From NCBI GenBank assembly GCA_022984795.1, contig JALIHJ010000005.1:62001-126000 (forward strand): a stretch of DNA of 64,000 nucleotides, written 5' to 3'. The notes below the pieces were generated by a model. It was not told the DNA's origin, ran no database searches, and saw only the letters and a list, made by a program, of their open reading frames with translations. Source of the stretch: Fabrea salina (taxonomy: Eukaryota; Ciliophora; Heterotrichea; Heterotrichida; Fabreidae). The position numbers were made by a program, and so were the translations under genes. Of this stretch, positions 25,101 to 34,400 are shown piece after piece; the first letter of the stretch is position 1; each line of letters begins with the position of its first letter.

Positions 25101-25959
25101 AAGGGTGGGAAGAGTTAAGTGCCACTGCTGCAAGGCTAGCTGAGGGGTCGAGTCTTACTAAAAGCCCAGCATGAGTGCGCTTACTCCAGAACTCCAAATG
25201 CACGGTGCAGGCAAACTCTTCTAGTTTCCTAACTCTCCTGGCTTTGTTTCCAGCTTTGTCCTCTTCTACAATTTGTGCCTGGATCAAACGCATGTGCAGG
25301 GAACAAGACTCTTCACTAGGAGCCCGCATCCAAAGTCTGAGTATGCAGGCAGTCTGCCCTCTCACGTAGTCCTCCATAAACCGAATGTTGTAAGCAAAGG
25401 TGTTGTACCTAGAACTTCTGTTACTTTCTGAAGTCGGACGGGACTCAGGAAAGTTGAGCTTACGCATACCTACTCCAGGAATCACCAGTTTGGGAAGGCT
25501 CTGCCCTGTAAGGTGCACCCAGTGTCCTTCTAAAATCTGTTTGAAGTCTTCAAAGTCAACTTCGGCCTTCCAAAGCCAAACTTGGCCGTCTGGCAAGAGC
25601 ACCACTACAGCAGTGTTGCCTATGGCTAAGCCGCAGTGTCCCTTTTCTATTCCTAGTTTCAGTTGTGGAGGCACTTTGAAGTTTTGGTAAGACTTGATGT
25701 GCCTGTTCCAAATCAAAATAGTTCCTGAAGAAAACAAAGCACCTGCTATCATGCTGTCGTCTGAGACACCTACTGCCACTACTTTGGTTTCTTTAGGCGC
25801 TGAAAGTAACTTAACTACTTTGCCAGTTCTTGAGACTTCCATGACTCTTCTGGACCGAAGTACTACGTAGGGGTTCTCGGAGTTCTTGGTTTCTTTTATG
25901 TAACGAAAAGCTTTTTGGGACTGAATAGAAGCTGTGCTTTTCTTGGAAAGATGAAGCAT
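22138..25959 (-). CDS. CPLANE1: CPLANE1 (C5orf42/JBTS17)-like ciliary WD-repeat protein
   Basis: 1273 residues. The N-terminal part is a degenerate WD40 propeller: MIAGALFSSGTILIWNR and FWIDDMTWSPDANYLLVLFK followed by VGNLSVFSRLGEPVACVVE match in order the N-terminus of CPLANE1 (AGVL..GELFLWN; WVGDISWTHDSLFLTCMLKR). The rest is helical, then a basic tail. CPLANE1 with INTU and FUZ recruits IFT-A subunits to the ciliary base; its loss causes Joubert syndrome. It is much shorter than human (about 3200), keeping the propeller and part of the helical region. It starts 11 bp head-to-head with the USP gene. Confidence 0.7.
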   Translation of the reverse strand: MLHLSKKSTASIQSQKAFRYIKETKNSENPYVVLRSRRVMEVSRTGKVVKLLSAPKETKVVAVGVSDDSMIAGALFSSGTILIWNRHIKSYQNFKVPPQLKLGIEKGHCGLAIGNTAVVVLLPDGQVWLWKAEVDFEDFKQILEGHWVHLTGQSLPKLVIPGVGMRKLNFPESRPTSESNRSSRYNTFAYNIRFMEDYVRGQTACILRLWMRAPSEESCSLHMRLIQAQIVEEDKAGNKARRVRKLEEFACTVHLEFWSKRTHAGLLVRLDPSASLAAVALNSSHPFFTHLLFLNPITGIASSRKLCNYVSVEDMPSTTEDGHTSFWIDDMTWSPDANYLLVLFKVGNLSVFSRLGEPVACVVEMLKKPPEPKIFSPLFFTTDPEKFKKYSSKMTGCWSQEQVILSDGFTIVSLAIEQCPTPKDFLPLYIPQETENMDLSINISHDTNPLPSEMDTGPRRKQLDKVILILRSALSNMANNSYKQIFEQTSTWIESIFPPQLHEEINYAAISPTPMDSTENKLSSNLILKKKMHAIEVYANFLNLVETQAWTLRPSSELNMWILKLGYNVFHYLLGDHQSLYAFNVIKAIERWTGITLHKMRALCVLYCLVQYRNHQATHINVIYYVIAFVLTRNIPQNIEWEILRGFIKSGMELEEARTLAECEEISTHYYLVGPSKNRIDKSLHFLMGVSQKFEEKTAEVCANLIRGKLQVNENNISPENLLFYAYYLDPSEDYFISPLEISSIPYKSCQNARSLFTCIKALSFVPIAKENKFKNDSAFIYWSLGVFDKLENLLSPDLAFYAINQLLEELDLNEAFSACKILKKLFLGDNSVKMVGLALPFLQPLFRCYGLEHLKSQLYSSILESRRKKPSTALTSELYELKAPKDIQEILNTFLGLKGKVVLNKDSKTGDWISIDLAEMEPQSQVTREVRSTIPDILKWLWYIRVIEHARSTQLAEWTMRLFSFPEIIHPQKVCRMILESRWEDHEGELVTLYMRNHYFKYMQADLETFVSVLERSHRNLHPQLTQALKQPPYSTPWLFDKDFLEFSEKLLNLKPSNVPSCDSVVKSWQYTVRTLSNLYKIEGKLFFSDGIFTYSKETQDWDIEMLINEFGSSSTLIQTPQDTQYFSKVLSYPQPITPTQPRLPLSVKFQTPSRSSKLSTQRIIGARRIVFSIKAIMKRSVSNLLKRKKKPTLPPLGKNIERKKPGSSSFQFFTVKVNSAKQTQQPVQIKIGHKSEVQQKPVKHRTVQSISQEIIPSQFKPFQLIRVRKPN

Positions 25960-25970
25960 TTTGGTTATAA
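25960..25970. promoter_or_regulatory. 11-bp divergent spacer CPLANE1-like / USP
   Basis: TTTGGTTATAA is the whole sequence between the divergent start codons. GTTATAA next to the plus ATG is TATA-like; 5' UTRs and core promoters must extend into coding sequence. Confidence 0.45.
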
Positions 25971-26792
25971 ATGTCAGAGTTTAAGTTTGTAGTTGCAGTT
26001 GACGGGTCGCACAACTCCAGAGAAGCCTTTGAAATAACTACTAGGGAGTTTTTGCGCTCTGAAGACCACATTACAATTCTTCACCTTTTTTCAGATGAAA
26101 AAACTTACTTGCCTTACAACTTGAAAAGAGAGTATATATACGACGACTACGAAAACTACTTAATCTCTTTTTACTCCAGCAGAAAGTACAGCTTAGACTT
26201 TATTCCTCGAGACACCAAAATTAAAACGGCCGAACAAATACAGCAATACGCCGAAGCCAACTTAGGCAGAGTGCTTGTTGTGGGGTTCAGTGGAGCCAAA
26301 GGACCCAAGGAAGACCCAACTTTGATGTCAAGTGCTGTAGACCACAACGTTAAGTTCGGCAAGGTGCCTCTGTGCATTGTTAAAAAGAACTTTTCAAGAG
26401 AGGACTTAGGGGGTTTCCACTGGCTTGTGCTAGTGGACGGGTCAGAGCAGTCACTAAGAGCCTTGGAAATGACACTTAGACTTCTAGACACTGCCCGGGA
26501 CCAAGTTACACTACTGAATGCATATAACGTTTCCCATGTAGACTACAGAGAGATCTACATGCCTATCATCTACGAAAGGGGAGTTAGGGGCACTTTCGAG
26601 GAATTTGCCTGTGGAGTCAATATAGCCAAAGAACTCGTAGACCACATCAACAGCTGGGAAACGGACTTCCATTTTATAGTGATGGGAGTGAGTGGCATGG
26701 GAACTAGTAACAGGAGTTCTATTTTCAATGTTGGGTCTGTTACTCAGAATGTTTTGAAGTACGCCAAAACCAACATTATCATCAATAAGTAA
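25971..26792 (+). CDS. Tandem universal-stress-protein (UspA) domain protein
   Basis: 273 residues with two UspA-like halves. The first begins FVVAVDGSHNSREAFEITTR, the second WLVLVDGSEQSLRALEMTLR, each with the Asp of the nucleotide pocket. The second ends HFIVMGVSGMGTSNRSS followed by GSVTQNVLKYAKTNIIII-like strands, close to the ATP-binding G-2x-G-9x-G(S/T) motif; the first has the shorter VVGFSGAKGPKEDP. Cytosolic ATP-binding stress-response proteins of this sort are abundant in ciliates. Partner and trigger are unknown. The stop is 22 nt from the Polo kinase stop (convergent). Confidence 0.88.
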   Translation: MSEFKFVVAVDGSHNSREAFEITTREFLRSEDHITILHLFSDEKTYLPYNLKREYIYDDYENYLISFYSSRKYSLDFIPRDTKIKTAEQIQQYAEANLGRVLVVGFSGAKGPKEDPTLMSSAVDHNVKFGKVPLCIVKKNFSREDLGGFHWLVLVDGSEQSLRALEMTLRLLDTARDQVTLLNAYNVSHVDYREIYMPIIYERGVRGTFEEFACGVNIAKELVDHINSWETDFHFIVMGVSGMGTSNRSSIFNVGSVTQNVLKYAKTNIIINK

Positions 26793-26814
26793 CTTACTAA
26801 AAACATTAAACCTA

Positions 26815-28410
26815 TTAATAGGCTCTGCGGTCAGTGAGGGGAGCCCTTAGCTCCTCAGTGACAGGGTGGAGCATGCTGGTGAGCACCTCTTTCGTGTACC
26901 TGAGTCTTTTGGTCATTTCTTGGTTGCCGCTTTCCATAGCCTTGCTTAGAGGGTAGACTAGTTTCTCTGCTTTTTTATTCAAGTAGATGACTTTCCGTTT
27001 TTCATTGCAAAGAATTAGTTCTGTCTTGTCGAGGAACTGGACTTGGACAAGTTTGTTTGAAAGTCTGAAGAACACAGCGTGGTCGGTAACTACCCACTTT
27101 TTCAAGTAGACGTTAGAGTTGCTGCTGCTTAAGTTTTGTTCGTAAAGGTGTTTGCGGAAGTGCTGCAGAAGAGTCACCTTCTTCTCTAATTTTTTGGGAA
27201 AGTCAAAGAAGTCGTACTTTTCAGGTTCGTTTTCCTTTTCTTCTTTTCCTACGTACTTAAAAAACGACCCGCAGCTTGAAGAAATGATTTTGGTGGAGTC
27301 GTTGAAGTAAACCCCTACAGAACCGTTTGAAAGCAAGTACCCCAGTCCGTACTTATTGGAGTAGTCAACCCACTTCTTCACGTACAAAAAGTCCATTTCA
27401 TCGTAAAACCCAGAGTGGGCTGCTACCTTTTTAGTGGACTTTTTCGGATCAAGGGTTTTAACAGAGGTTGTGAACTGCTTAACGTAGCTTGAAGAAGGAG
27501 GCACTGCCAAAGTTGACGCAGGCAGCAACTGAGGAATTTCGTGTTGGGCAAAAAAGGGCATCTGCAGAATCTCATCTAAAGAAGGACGGCTTGAAGGGTT
27601 CCCGATTAAAATCCTTGAAATAAGGCTTTTGGCTTCTTCAGAGATTTCAATGTGTTCTGGGAAACCGTAGGAGTTAGTTTTGATCCTTTTGTAGGTAGAC
27701 TTAACGTCCTGGGTTTCAAAAGGAGGTCTGCCTACTAGAAGTGTGTAAGCCAGCACTCCTAAACTCCAAACGTCTACTTCGTAAGAGTGGCCTTTTCTTC
27801 CTTCAAGTATTTCTGGAGCAATGTAGTTAGGTGTTCCGCAAATAGTTCGTTTGCGTTCTCCTTCAAACTCAAGTTTGGTGGCAAGTCCAAAGTCGCCTAA
27901 TTTAATTTCCATCTTTTCACTGAGAAACAGGTTCCCTAACTTAATGTCTCTGTGAATGACTCTGTGGGAGTGCAGGTACTTAAGGGCACTTATCACTTGG
28001 AGTAAGTAGCACTGAGCCTCTACCTGGGTGAGTCTTTTCCTTCTGCGCATGAGTTCGTTCAGGGTTTGGTTAGGACACAGTTCTAGCAAAATATAAATAT
28101 TCTCTGCATCTTCGAAGAAGTGATCGAAGTTGACGACGTTTGTGTGAGAAAGCGAGCGGTGAATTTTGATTTCGCTCAAAAGTTTTTGTCTAGCACGGGC
28201 TTTGACCAAGTTAGCTTTAGGTATGACTTTGCCTGCGTAGGACTTGTTAGTTTCTAAGTTAACCATTTCATAAACTCTGGCAAAGCCTCCCTTTCCTAAG
28301 AACCTTCCTTTGCTGTACTTTCTAGTAGTTTCTTGGTTTTTAACCTTTTCCTCGACAATTTGGAATTCCTGAGATTCCCTTGAGTCTTTTCTAGTTGACC
28401 GCGAATGCAT
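26815..28410 (-). CDS. Polo-like kinase (PLK)
   Basis: 531 residues. The kinase domain lies at about 32-285: FLGKGGFARVYE, AGKVI, HRDIKLGNLFL, DFGLATKL, activation loop RKRTICGTPNYIAPE (Thr in the CGTPNYIAPE context typical of PLKs), VDVWSLGVLAYTLLVGRPPF. After a linker, two polo boxes: VKKWVDYSNKYGLGYLLSNG (with the Trp that reads phosphopeptides) and YLKKWVVTDHAVFFRLSNK. This is the PLK1-like arrangement governing mitosis and basal-body/centriole events; it localises through the polo boxes to primed phosphosites. It is 85 nt downstream of the BEACH gene on the same strand. Confidence 0.96.
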   Translation of the reverse strand: MHSRSTRKDSRESQEFQIVEEKVKNQETTRKYSKGRFLGKGGFARVYEMVNLETNKSYAGKVIPKANLVKARARQKLLSEIKIHRSLSHTNVVNFDHFFEDAENIYILLELCPNQTLNELMRRRKRLTQVEAQCYLLQVISALKYLHSHRVIHRDIKLGNLFLSEKMEIKLGDFGLATKLEFEGERKRTICGTPNYIAPEILEGRKGHSYEVDVWSLGVLAYTLLVGRPPFETQDVKSTYKRIKTNSYGFPEHIEISEEAKSLISRILIGNPSSRPSLDEILQMPFFAQHEIPQLLPASTLAVPPSSSYVKQFTTSVKTLDPKKSTKKVAAHSGFYDEMDFLYVKKWVDYSNKYGLGYLLSNGSVGVYFNDSTKIISSSCGSFFKYVGKEEKENEPEKYDFFDFPKKLEKKVTLLQHFRKHLYEQNLSSSNSNVYLKKWVVTDHAVFFRLSNKLVQVQFLDKTELILCNEKRKVIYLNKKAEKLVYPLSKAMESGNQEMTKRLRYTKEVLTSMLHPVTEELRAPLTDRRAY

Positions 28411-28495
28411 CAGTTTATATTTTAAAATATGGTAAACGATATGAAGAATCCTATGCCTTCTTTAACTCTAACTTACTTAGCAAAATTTTAAGTCC

Positions 28496-31400
28496 TTACA
28501 TCAAACCTCCAATATTGAACATCGAGCCCACTTGCCACTGCTTCTCGAGCAAAGAAAGCGTTGCTTCTGGGTCCGTCAGCACTGTGAGTTCTCCGTCAGC
28601 TCCTCCTGCAAGTAAAAACCTTAAGTCACTCGTAACAACTACACTCAGTACAGGAGTGCCACTTGCCAAACTGTAGCGGTGCAGAACTTCAAGGTTGCCT
28701 GTGCTTCTGACTACAATGTCTCCTACTTCAGTTCCATACACTAAGTACTCCACACACTCCAAGTCCCTCACCACTACTGGAGAAGTCACGAAGAAGCACC
28801 TTTCGTGTGATCTGTGCAAGTTGTCTCCGTTAACTGAAAACGAGTAAAGGAAGTTTTCTTGGGGCGAAAACAAAATAACCTTAGCAGGCGTTGCTGGGGA
28901 AAAAGTAACCATTGTAGCAGGGGCGTTGTCTGGAAGTGAAATAACCCTTAGCAGTCTTCCTTTGCGCAAAGAGTAAATGTTGCACTTCCCGTCTGTAGAG
29001 CAACTTGCAAAGGAGTGGATCTGGTGGCAAATAGTCACGCTTGTAACTTCTTCATAGTGGTCGATGTAGTGCCACCTGGGCTGCCAGTACTCTGAGTCAA
29101 TTATCCAAAGAATGACGTCTCCGTCTTTGGCCCCTGTTATTCCTAAGTTGTCTTGTGGATCTATGTAAATAGCTGTGATAGTTGACTGGTGGTGCCACCT
29201 GTCAGTAGGAGTTTCTTTTCCAGCTGTTTTGCTGATTCGAATGCGTCCGTCCCAGTAAGCGCCTGAAACAACTACTTTGCCTTGCTGAAGGATCTCAATA
29301 GGAGCATTGAACCCACTTAGTGACCTGTCTTTTGCTTCGATGCAGCCTCCTTTTTGCTCTTTAGGGAGAAAAACTTCTTTGTGGAGGGCACAAGTAAAAG
29401 GAGTTTTGTTATCGCCCATAGGAGTGGGCCACCAGTTGTACCTCACGAAGCTTCCGTTAAGTCTAACAGCACAGATTTCTTTGTCTTTGAAGATTTTAGC
29501 TTTGAGTATGGCTTTGTCAGGCATGTCGAAGTAGTTGTAAATGTTGTGTGGTTTGGAAAAAGGCTTTCTTCTAGCAGGTAAGTAAATCTTGAGTTGGGCT
29601 CCTTGGGACACAACAGTGGGGCCGGGGTTTATTTTGTTTTTGCTTTGTTTTTGTGGGTGGGATTTGTGGAACAGCTGTGAAGGAGTTTTGCCGAAGTACA
29701 CTACTTGGGCTTCAATTGCACTTTTTAAAGAAGGGTCAGTTACTTTGTCGATGTCAATGGACTCGTCATAAGTTATGTAGTAAAACACATTCATAGCCTT
29801 TACAGCTTCTTCTCCTGTTTGTTTGTATCCAAATATCAAGTCAATCCACTTGTGCAAGTTTGCAGACACAAAGTCAGACTCCAGTATTTCTCGGTTCAAC
29901 CTAACGAACTCGTGAGCATTGGGTGCCCAGGGAGGCAACTCTACATCGTCTACTCTAGTGCCTTGCTGAGTGTAGCCGAAGTCGTATTTTTCTTTGTTGA
30001 GCAAAAAGTCAGGCAGGGTGAAGAACTCTGGAATGAGTTCTTTTACGTCTGAAATGTCAGTAGTGGCTGACCTGAAGCTGTCTTCAATTCCTGAAAACAG
30101 CCTGTCTGCTATGTCGAACTTTCCGTCCTGGAGTTCTTTAGCAGCTTCTGAGTACGGGAACAGCCTTAACAGGAAGTAAAGCACCACTCCAGGGTTGCTG
30201 TAGTGGGACCCAAAGTGGAAAGGAGGGTGCTCTTCGTTACCCCTTGTAGAGTTAAATCGTGCTTGGAAAGCCTGGGTTCTTTCTTGAGGCCCAATGCTTC
30301 CCATGTTGCGGGACAAGTCTCTGTAGGTGTTGTGGTTGGATACGTCTAAAACTTTGGAGGCGTAGTCAGCAATCACCCAAGGAAACACAGGGTACTGAGT
30401 GATGTCGTGGTAAGAGCGACCCGCTGCGTGGTTTAAGTGCATCAAGTACTCGAAGTTGCTGATTTCCCAGTTTTCCCATTTCTGAGTGACTTCAGGGCTT
30501 ACTAAGGCTTTTTTCTTGGACCTGTCGAAGTTTTGGAGACTCACAACTTTTTTCTTGAGTTTTTTTATTTGGGCTACAAAGGCTTGGCGGTCTTTGAAGT
30601 CAGGAAAGTTGAAAAGCACAGTGCGTCCGTCAACAAAGAAGAACTCAGCTGCAGTAAGACGAGTTACGTAGCTTTTGGGAAGTACTTTGTCGAGTTTGTC
30701 AATGCTCCACTCTTTTACGTAGGGTTTGTTTGGCGAAGGCACGTAGTTGAAGAGTTCGATATGTGAAGGAAACTTACTGCGGCTTCTCTCGTCATATATA
30801 AACCGAATTTTAGTGTCGCTTTTGGATTTAACAATTTGAAGCAGTCCGTATCTGACAGTGAGCACTGAAACCCAACCAATTTCAACTTGGATAAGGCTGC
30901 TTTCTCTTGCAAAAACAGCAGCAAGGGGGCTGTCTGGTTTGGCTAGACTTACACTGGAAAGGTCTTCTTGGGTGTCTTCTTCTTCTTGGGTTTGTTCTTT
31001 CATGATGTTGACTTTGCTAAGCAGTTCAGTTGGATCTTCACTTATATGAAGGTTTTCAGACTTTATGAAGTACTTGTAAGTGTCAGAACGTGTTTTCAGG
31101 AGAGGTCTGCCTTTTTCTGAGTCCAAAACTCGGTAGGGTTCGTAAGAAAACTTCTGGTCAGTGTGCCAAGGACCTGACCACTTTTTGAGGAGTTGCATTC
31201 GTTTGTTGCAGATGTGGCGTCGTTGTCTGGCTTTTTCTTCAGCTTGGACTACCCTTGCGTTGCGTTTTTCGTCTTCGATATCTGACATTTCACTGGCAGT
31301 TTTAAGGACTTTTGCGTGGATCCTTGCGTTGGTTTCTTCAAGGACTTTTTGGCTTTGTTGGGTTTCTTTGATGATTTTTTCTGCAAGTTTTTCTCGGTTG

Positions 31401-34400
31401 GAACAAATTGCTTTGGTTCGCGAAGGGTTGTCGAACTGATCCCAGATTTGGTGGCCTGCTGATATAAGTGCAAACTGCCACTCGTCAGTGTTGACTAGGT
31501 TTTCGAGTTCTTCAAAGTTGTCTTGGGAAAGGTTTTGTAAGTAGTCAATGCTGAAGTTAGAGAACTGCTCCATAATGCAGGCAACAATGTCCTCAGTTAC
31601 TGTGCTGTTTTGGAAACTTATGAGTTTTTTGATGCCTGAGTCCTTCAAACTGGGGGACTCGTGGAAGTAAACTGAGAGCACACACTTAAGTACAGTCACT
31701 AAGCACTTCTGCAAAAGACTCTGTGTGAAGTCTTCAGAAGCAGTGTGGAGCAAAGAAGTTAAAAACCGCACAATGTACAAAACACAGCTAGTAAAGGCTT
31801 TGGAGGCTTGGCTGGACATTTGTTTCCTGGCTGACTCAGATATCAGCAAAATAAACTTAGTGATTCTTTCTGTAATAGACAACCACAAGTGCACGTTGTC
31901 AGTGTCCAAAGTAGCTTTGACCGAAATGCAAACTAAGTGAGTGACAAGCTTAATAAAAACTCCTCTGTTTCTAAGTTCTGCAGGAGGCTCGAAAACTAAC
32001 ATTTGCAAGTCAGTTTTAAAAACAGCCTGAGACTGCTTTTTAATGGCTCGAACTAACTCTAAGTGTTCTTCTTCTTGGAAACTCATACTTTTGGACTCGA
32101 AGAGTGAAAAAGGCCATATTGGATCTAAAAGCTGGAAAAAACTATCCATAAGTGAAGAGTCCACCCACTGCGGCGAAAGTATTGGGTTTTCTCCAGCTTC
32201 ACACTGAGAATTCGAAGTGTACACTACAAGCTCTTCGACCAAAAAAGTAGTTATCAACAAGTTCTTCCACAAAGTAGAGTTCAAAGAAGGCCTGCAGGCC
32301 ATTGCGTTGCTTTGGAGGCTTTCTAAAAGTTTTTCAAGCAGTCCAGTTACAAGTTCCCTTGCTTTAGAAGTGCGGTTGGCTTCGTACCAAGTTTGAATTC
32401 TTCTTAAGTGTTTCCAGCCATCTTCGTTTCCTAACATTGCTTGTTTCATAACTATAGTGTGGACTCTGGACCCAATGTCTAAAACTGCAAGACCTGAGTC
32501 TAGTTCTCTGGGCACCACTAGTAAAATGTCCAGTAGCCATAAGTGCCAAGTGTTGTCTTCTGCTAGTTTCCGAGCGTTGTTGGAGTTCCACTTAGTGAGC
32601 ATTAAAAAGTCCTGGACTGCTTTGTGCTTGAGTTCTAAAGACCCTTTTTTAACTACTTCTTCAACCATTCTGAGTCCGTTGGTGCTTTGGATTTCATCTG
32701 AGTCGTCCAGAATGTCAGCTCCTTCAAGTGACCTTTTAAGCATCATTTCTAAAACAGCTTTGTAAACTCCATCTTCTTCTTCACACCGAGGAGAAGCGCT
32801 TTTGTTAGAAGAAGCCATTTCTAAAGAGATTTCTTCAATTATGGGGTGGTCTAAAGACTTTTTCCGAGTGAAGTCTATTTGCTTGATGCCTTTTACTGAC
32901 TGGGGACGGAAGCTTGGAGGAGGCATAGGGTATATTTCAAAGTCAGTTTCTGCAACTAAGCTGCCTTTCATGTACTTCACACAGTCCTGAGCCATTTCTG
33001 AGATCTCTTTAAGAAGTACTTCGTCTGGAGACTCCTCTGTTTTTATTTCGCCTTTTTCGCCTCCGAATGTGTAGTTCTCGTTGATTTTGTCTGTGTCGAT
33101 CGAAAGCGAGTCTCCAAAGAGTTTAGGCTTGACTTTGCGTGTCTGGCTAAACGACTTAACAACTTTGGGTGGTTGAGGAGTGAGGCTTTTGGGGTCTTGT
33201 TTTTCTTCTTCTTCTTCAAAGTCAAACCCCTTAAACCCTTTACTGGTTTTGCTGGGCAAACTCAGTTCAGTCTCTTCTTCGAAGTCAAACGAAAAGCCTC
33301 TTTTTTGGCCTTTGTGGGTAGCTAATCCAGTTCTAGAAATGTCGGGTTCTTGGTCAGGAAAAGTGAAACTAATTTTTTTGCGACTAGAAGGTGCAGGTGG
33401 AGGTTTGATTCCAAAGTCTAGTTCGTTGTCTTCGTCGTTAACTGGACTTTCTGGAATGTCGCTTAGAACCAAGTTAGACAGTTTCTGACTGGTGTTTTCC
33501 AAACTGAGTCTGTCTGTGTTGAATTCACTACTGAGTCTTGGCGAAGTGAGTTGAGAAGACCTTCTGGCAGTTTTGGGAGGAGATATTATACAGCACAAAA
33601 AGTCAAAAATTTCTTGGTGAGTAGCAATGCTGGGCTTAAGAGGGTGTGCAAGGACCAAATCAAGGCACGAGAGGCAAACTGCCCTGGTTTCATAAGAACT
33701 AGAAGATATCAGGAACATAAGCAGTTCTACTCCGTTTGCGTTCACAAAGTGTTTAATGAAAAGGTGTGAAGGCGCTCCTACTACGTCAGCTGGTCTGTCT
33801 GAAAGAACTTTTTTGAGGAGTAGCAGCAAGTGCTTTTGAATGTGCACAGAAGGTTTTCCGAAAAGCGCAGAAACTACGTGGGTGATTTCTGAAGCAATAG
33901 TTTCTCCTCCAGTAAGAAGCACAGCTTCCATGATGCTAACTAGAATCCCTGTGCTTTGGGACTCGTCTTTGAAGTAGTGGACTAAGATTTCTACCATTTC
34001 TTGAATTCCTAAAGTTTTGCTTAAGGGTTTGGGAGCCCGTGTGTAAAGTCCCTTGAGCATAGCAAAGAGTTTAGCTTGCACAGAAGGTTCAGTGCATCTC
34101 CAGAGTTCCATAAACCAAAGCAAGTGCACTGTCATCTGCTCACTGAGTTGAGGCATGCTGCAGGTGTAGTAGAGTTCCTCTAACAAAGGCACAGTGTCTT
34201 CTTTTATAGTGGAAGGGTTGAAGTGAAGTATCATTTCAGAAAGCACTTTGAACAGCTTCATCTTAGAAGCCTCTAGTTGGTTGTCTGGACGGTCTCTGAG
34301 ACAAACTATAAGCAAACGCAACCAGTCATGGAACAGTTCGGTTTGGGAGTCAGGAAATTGCCTAATTAACTCTAAAATGGGCAGGAATGAACACACTCCT

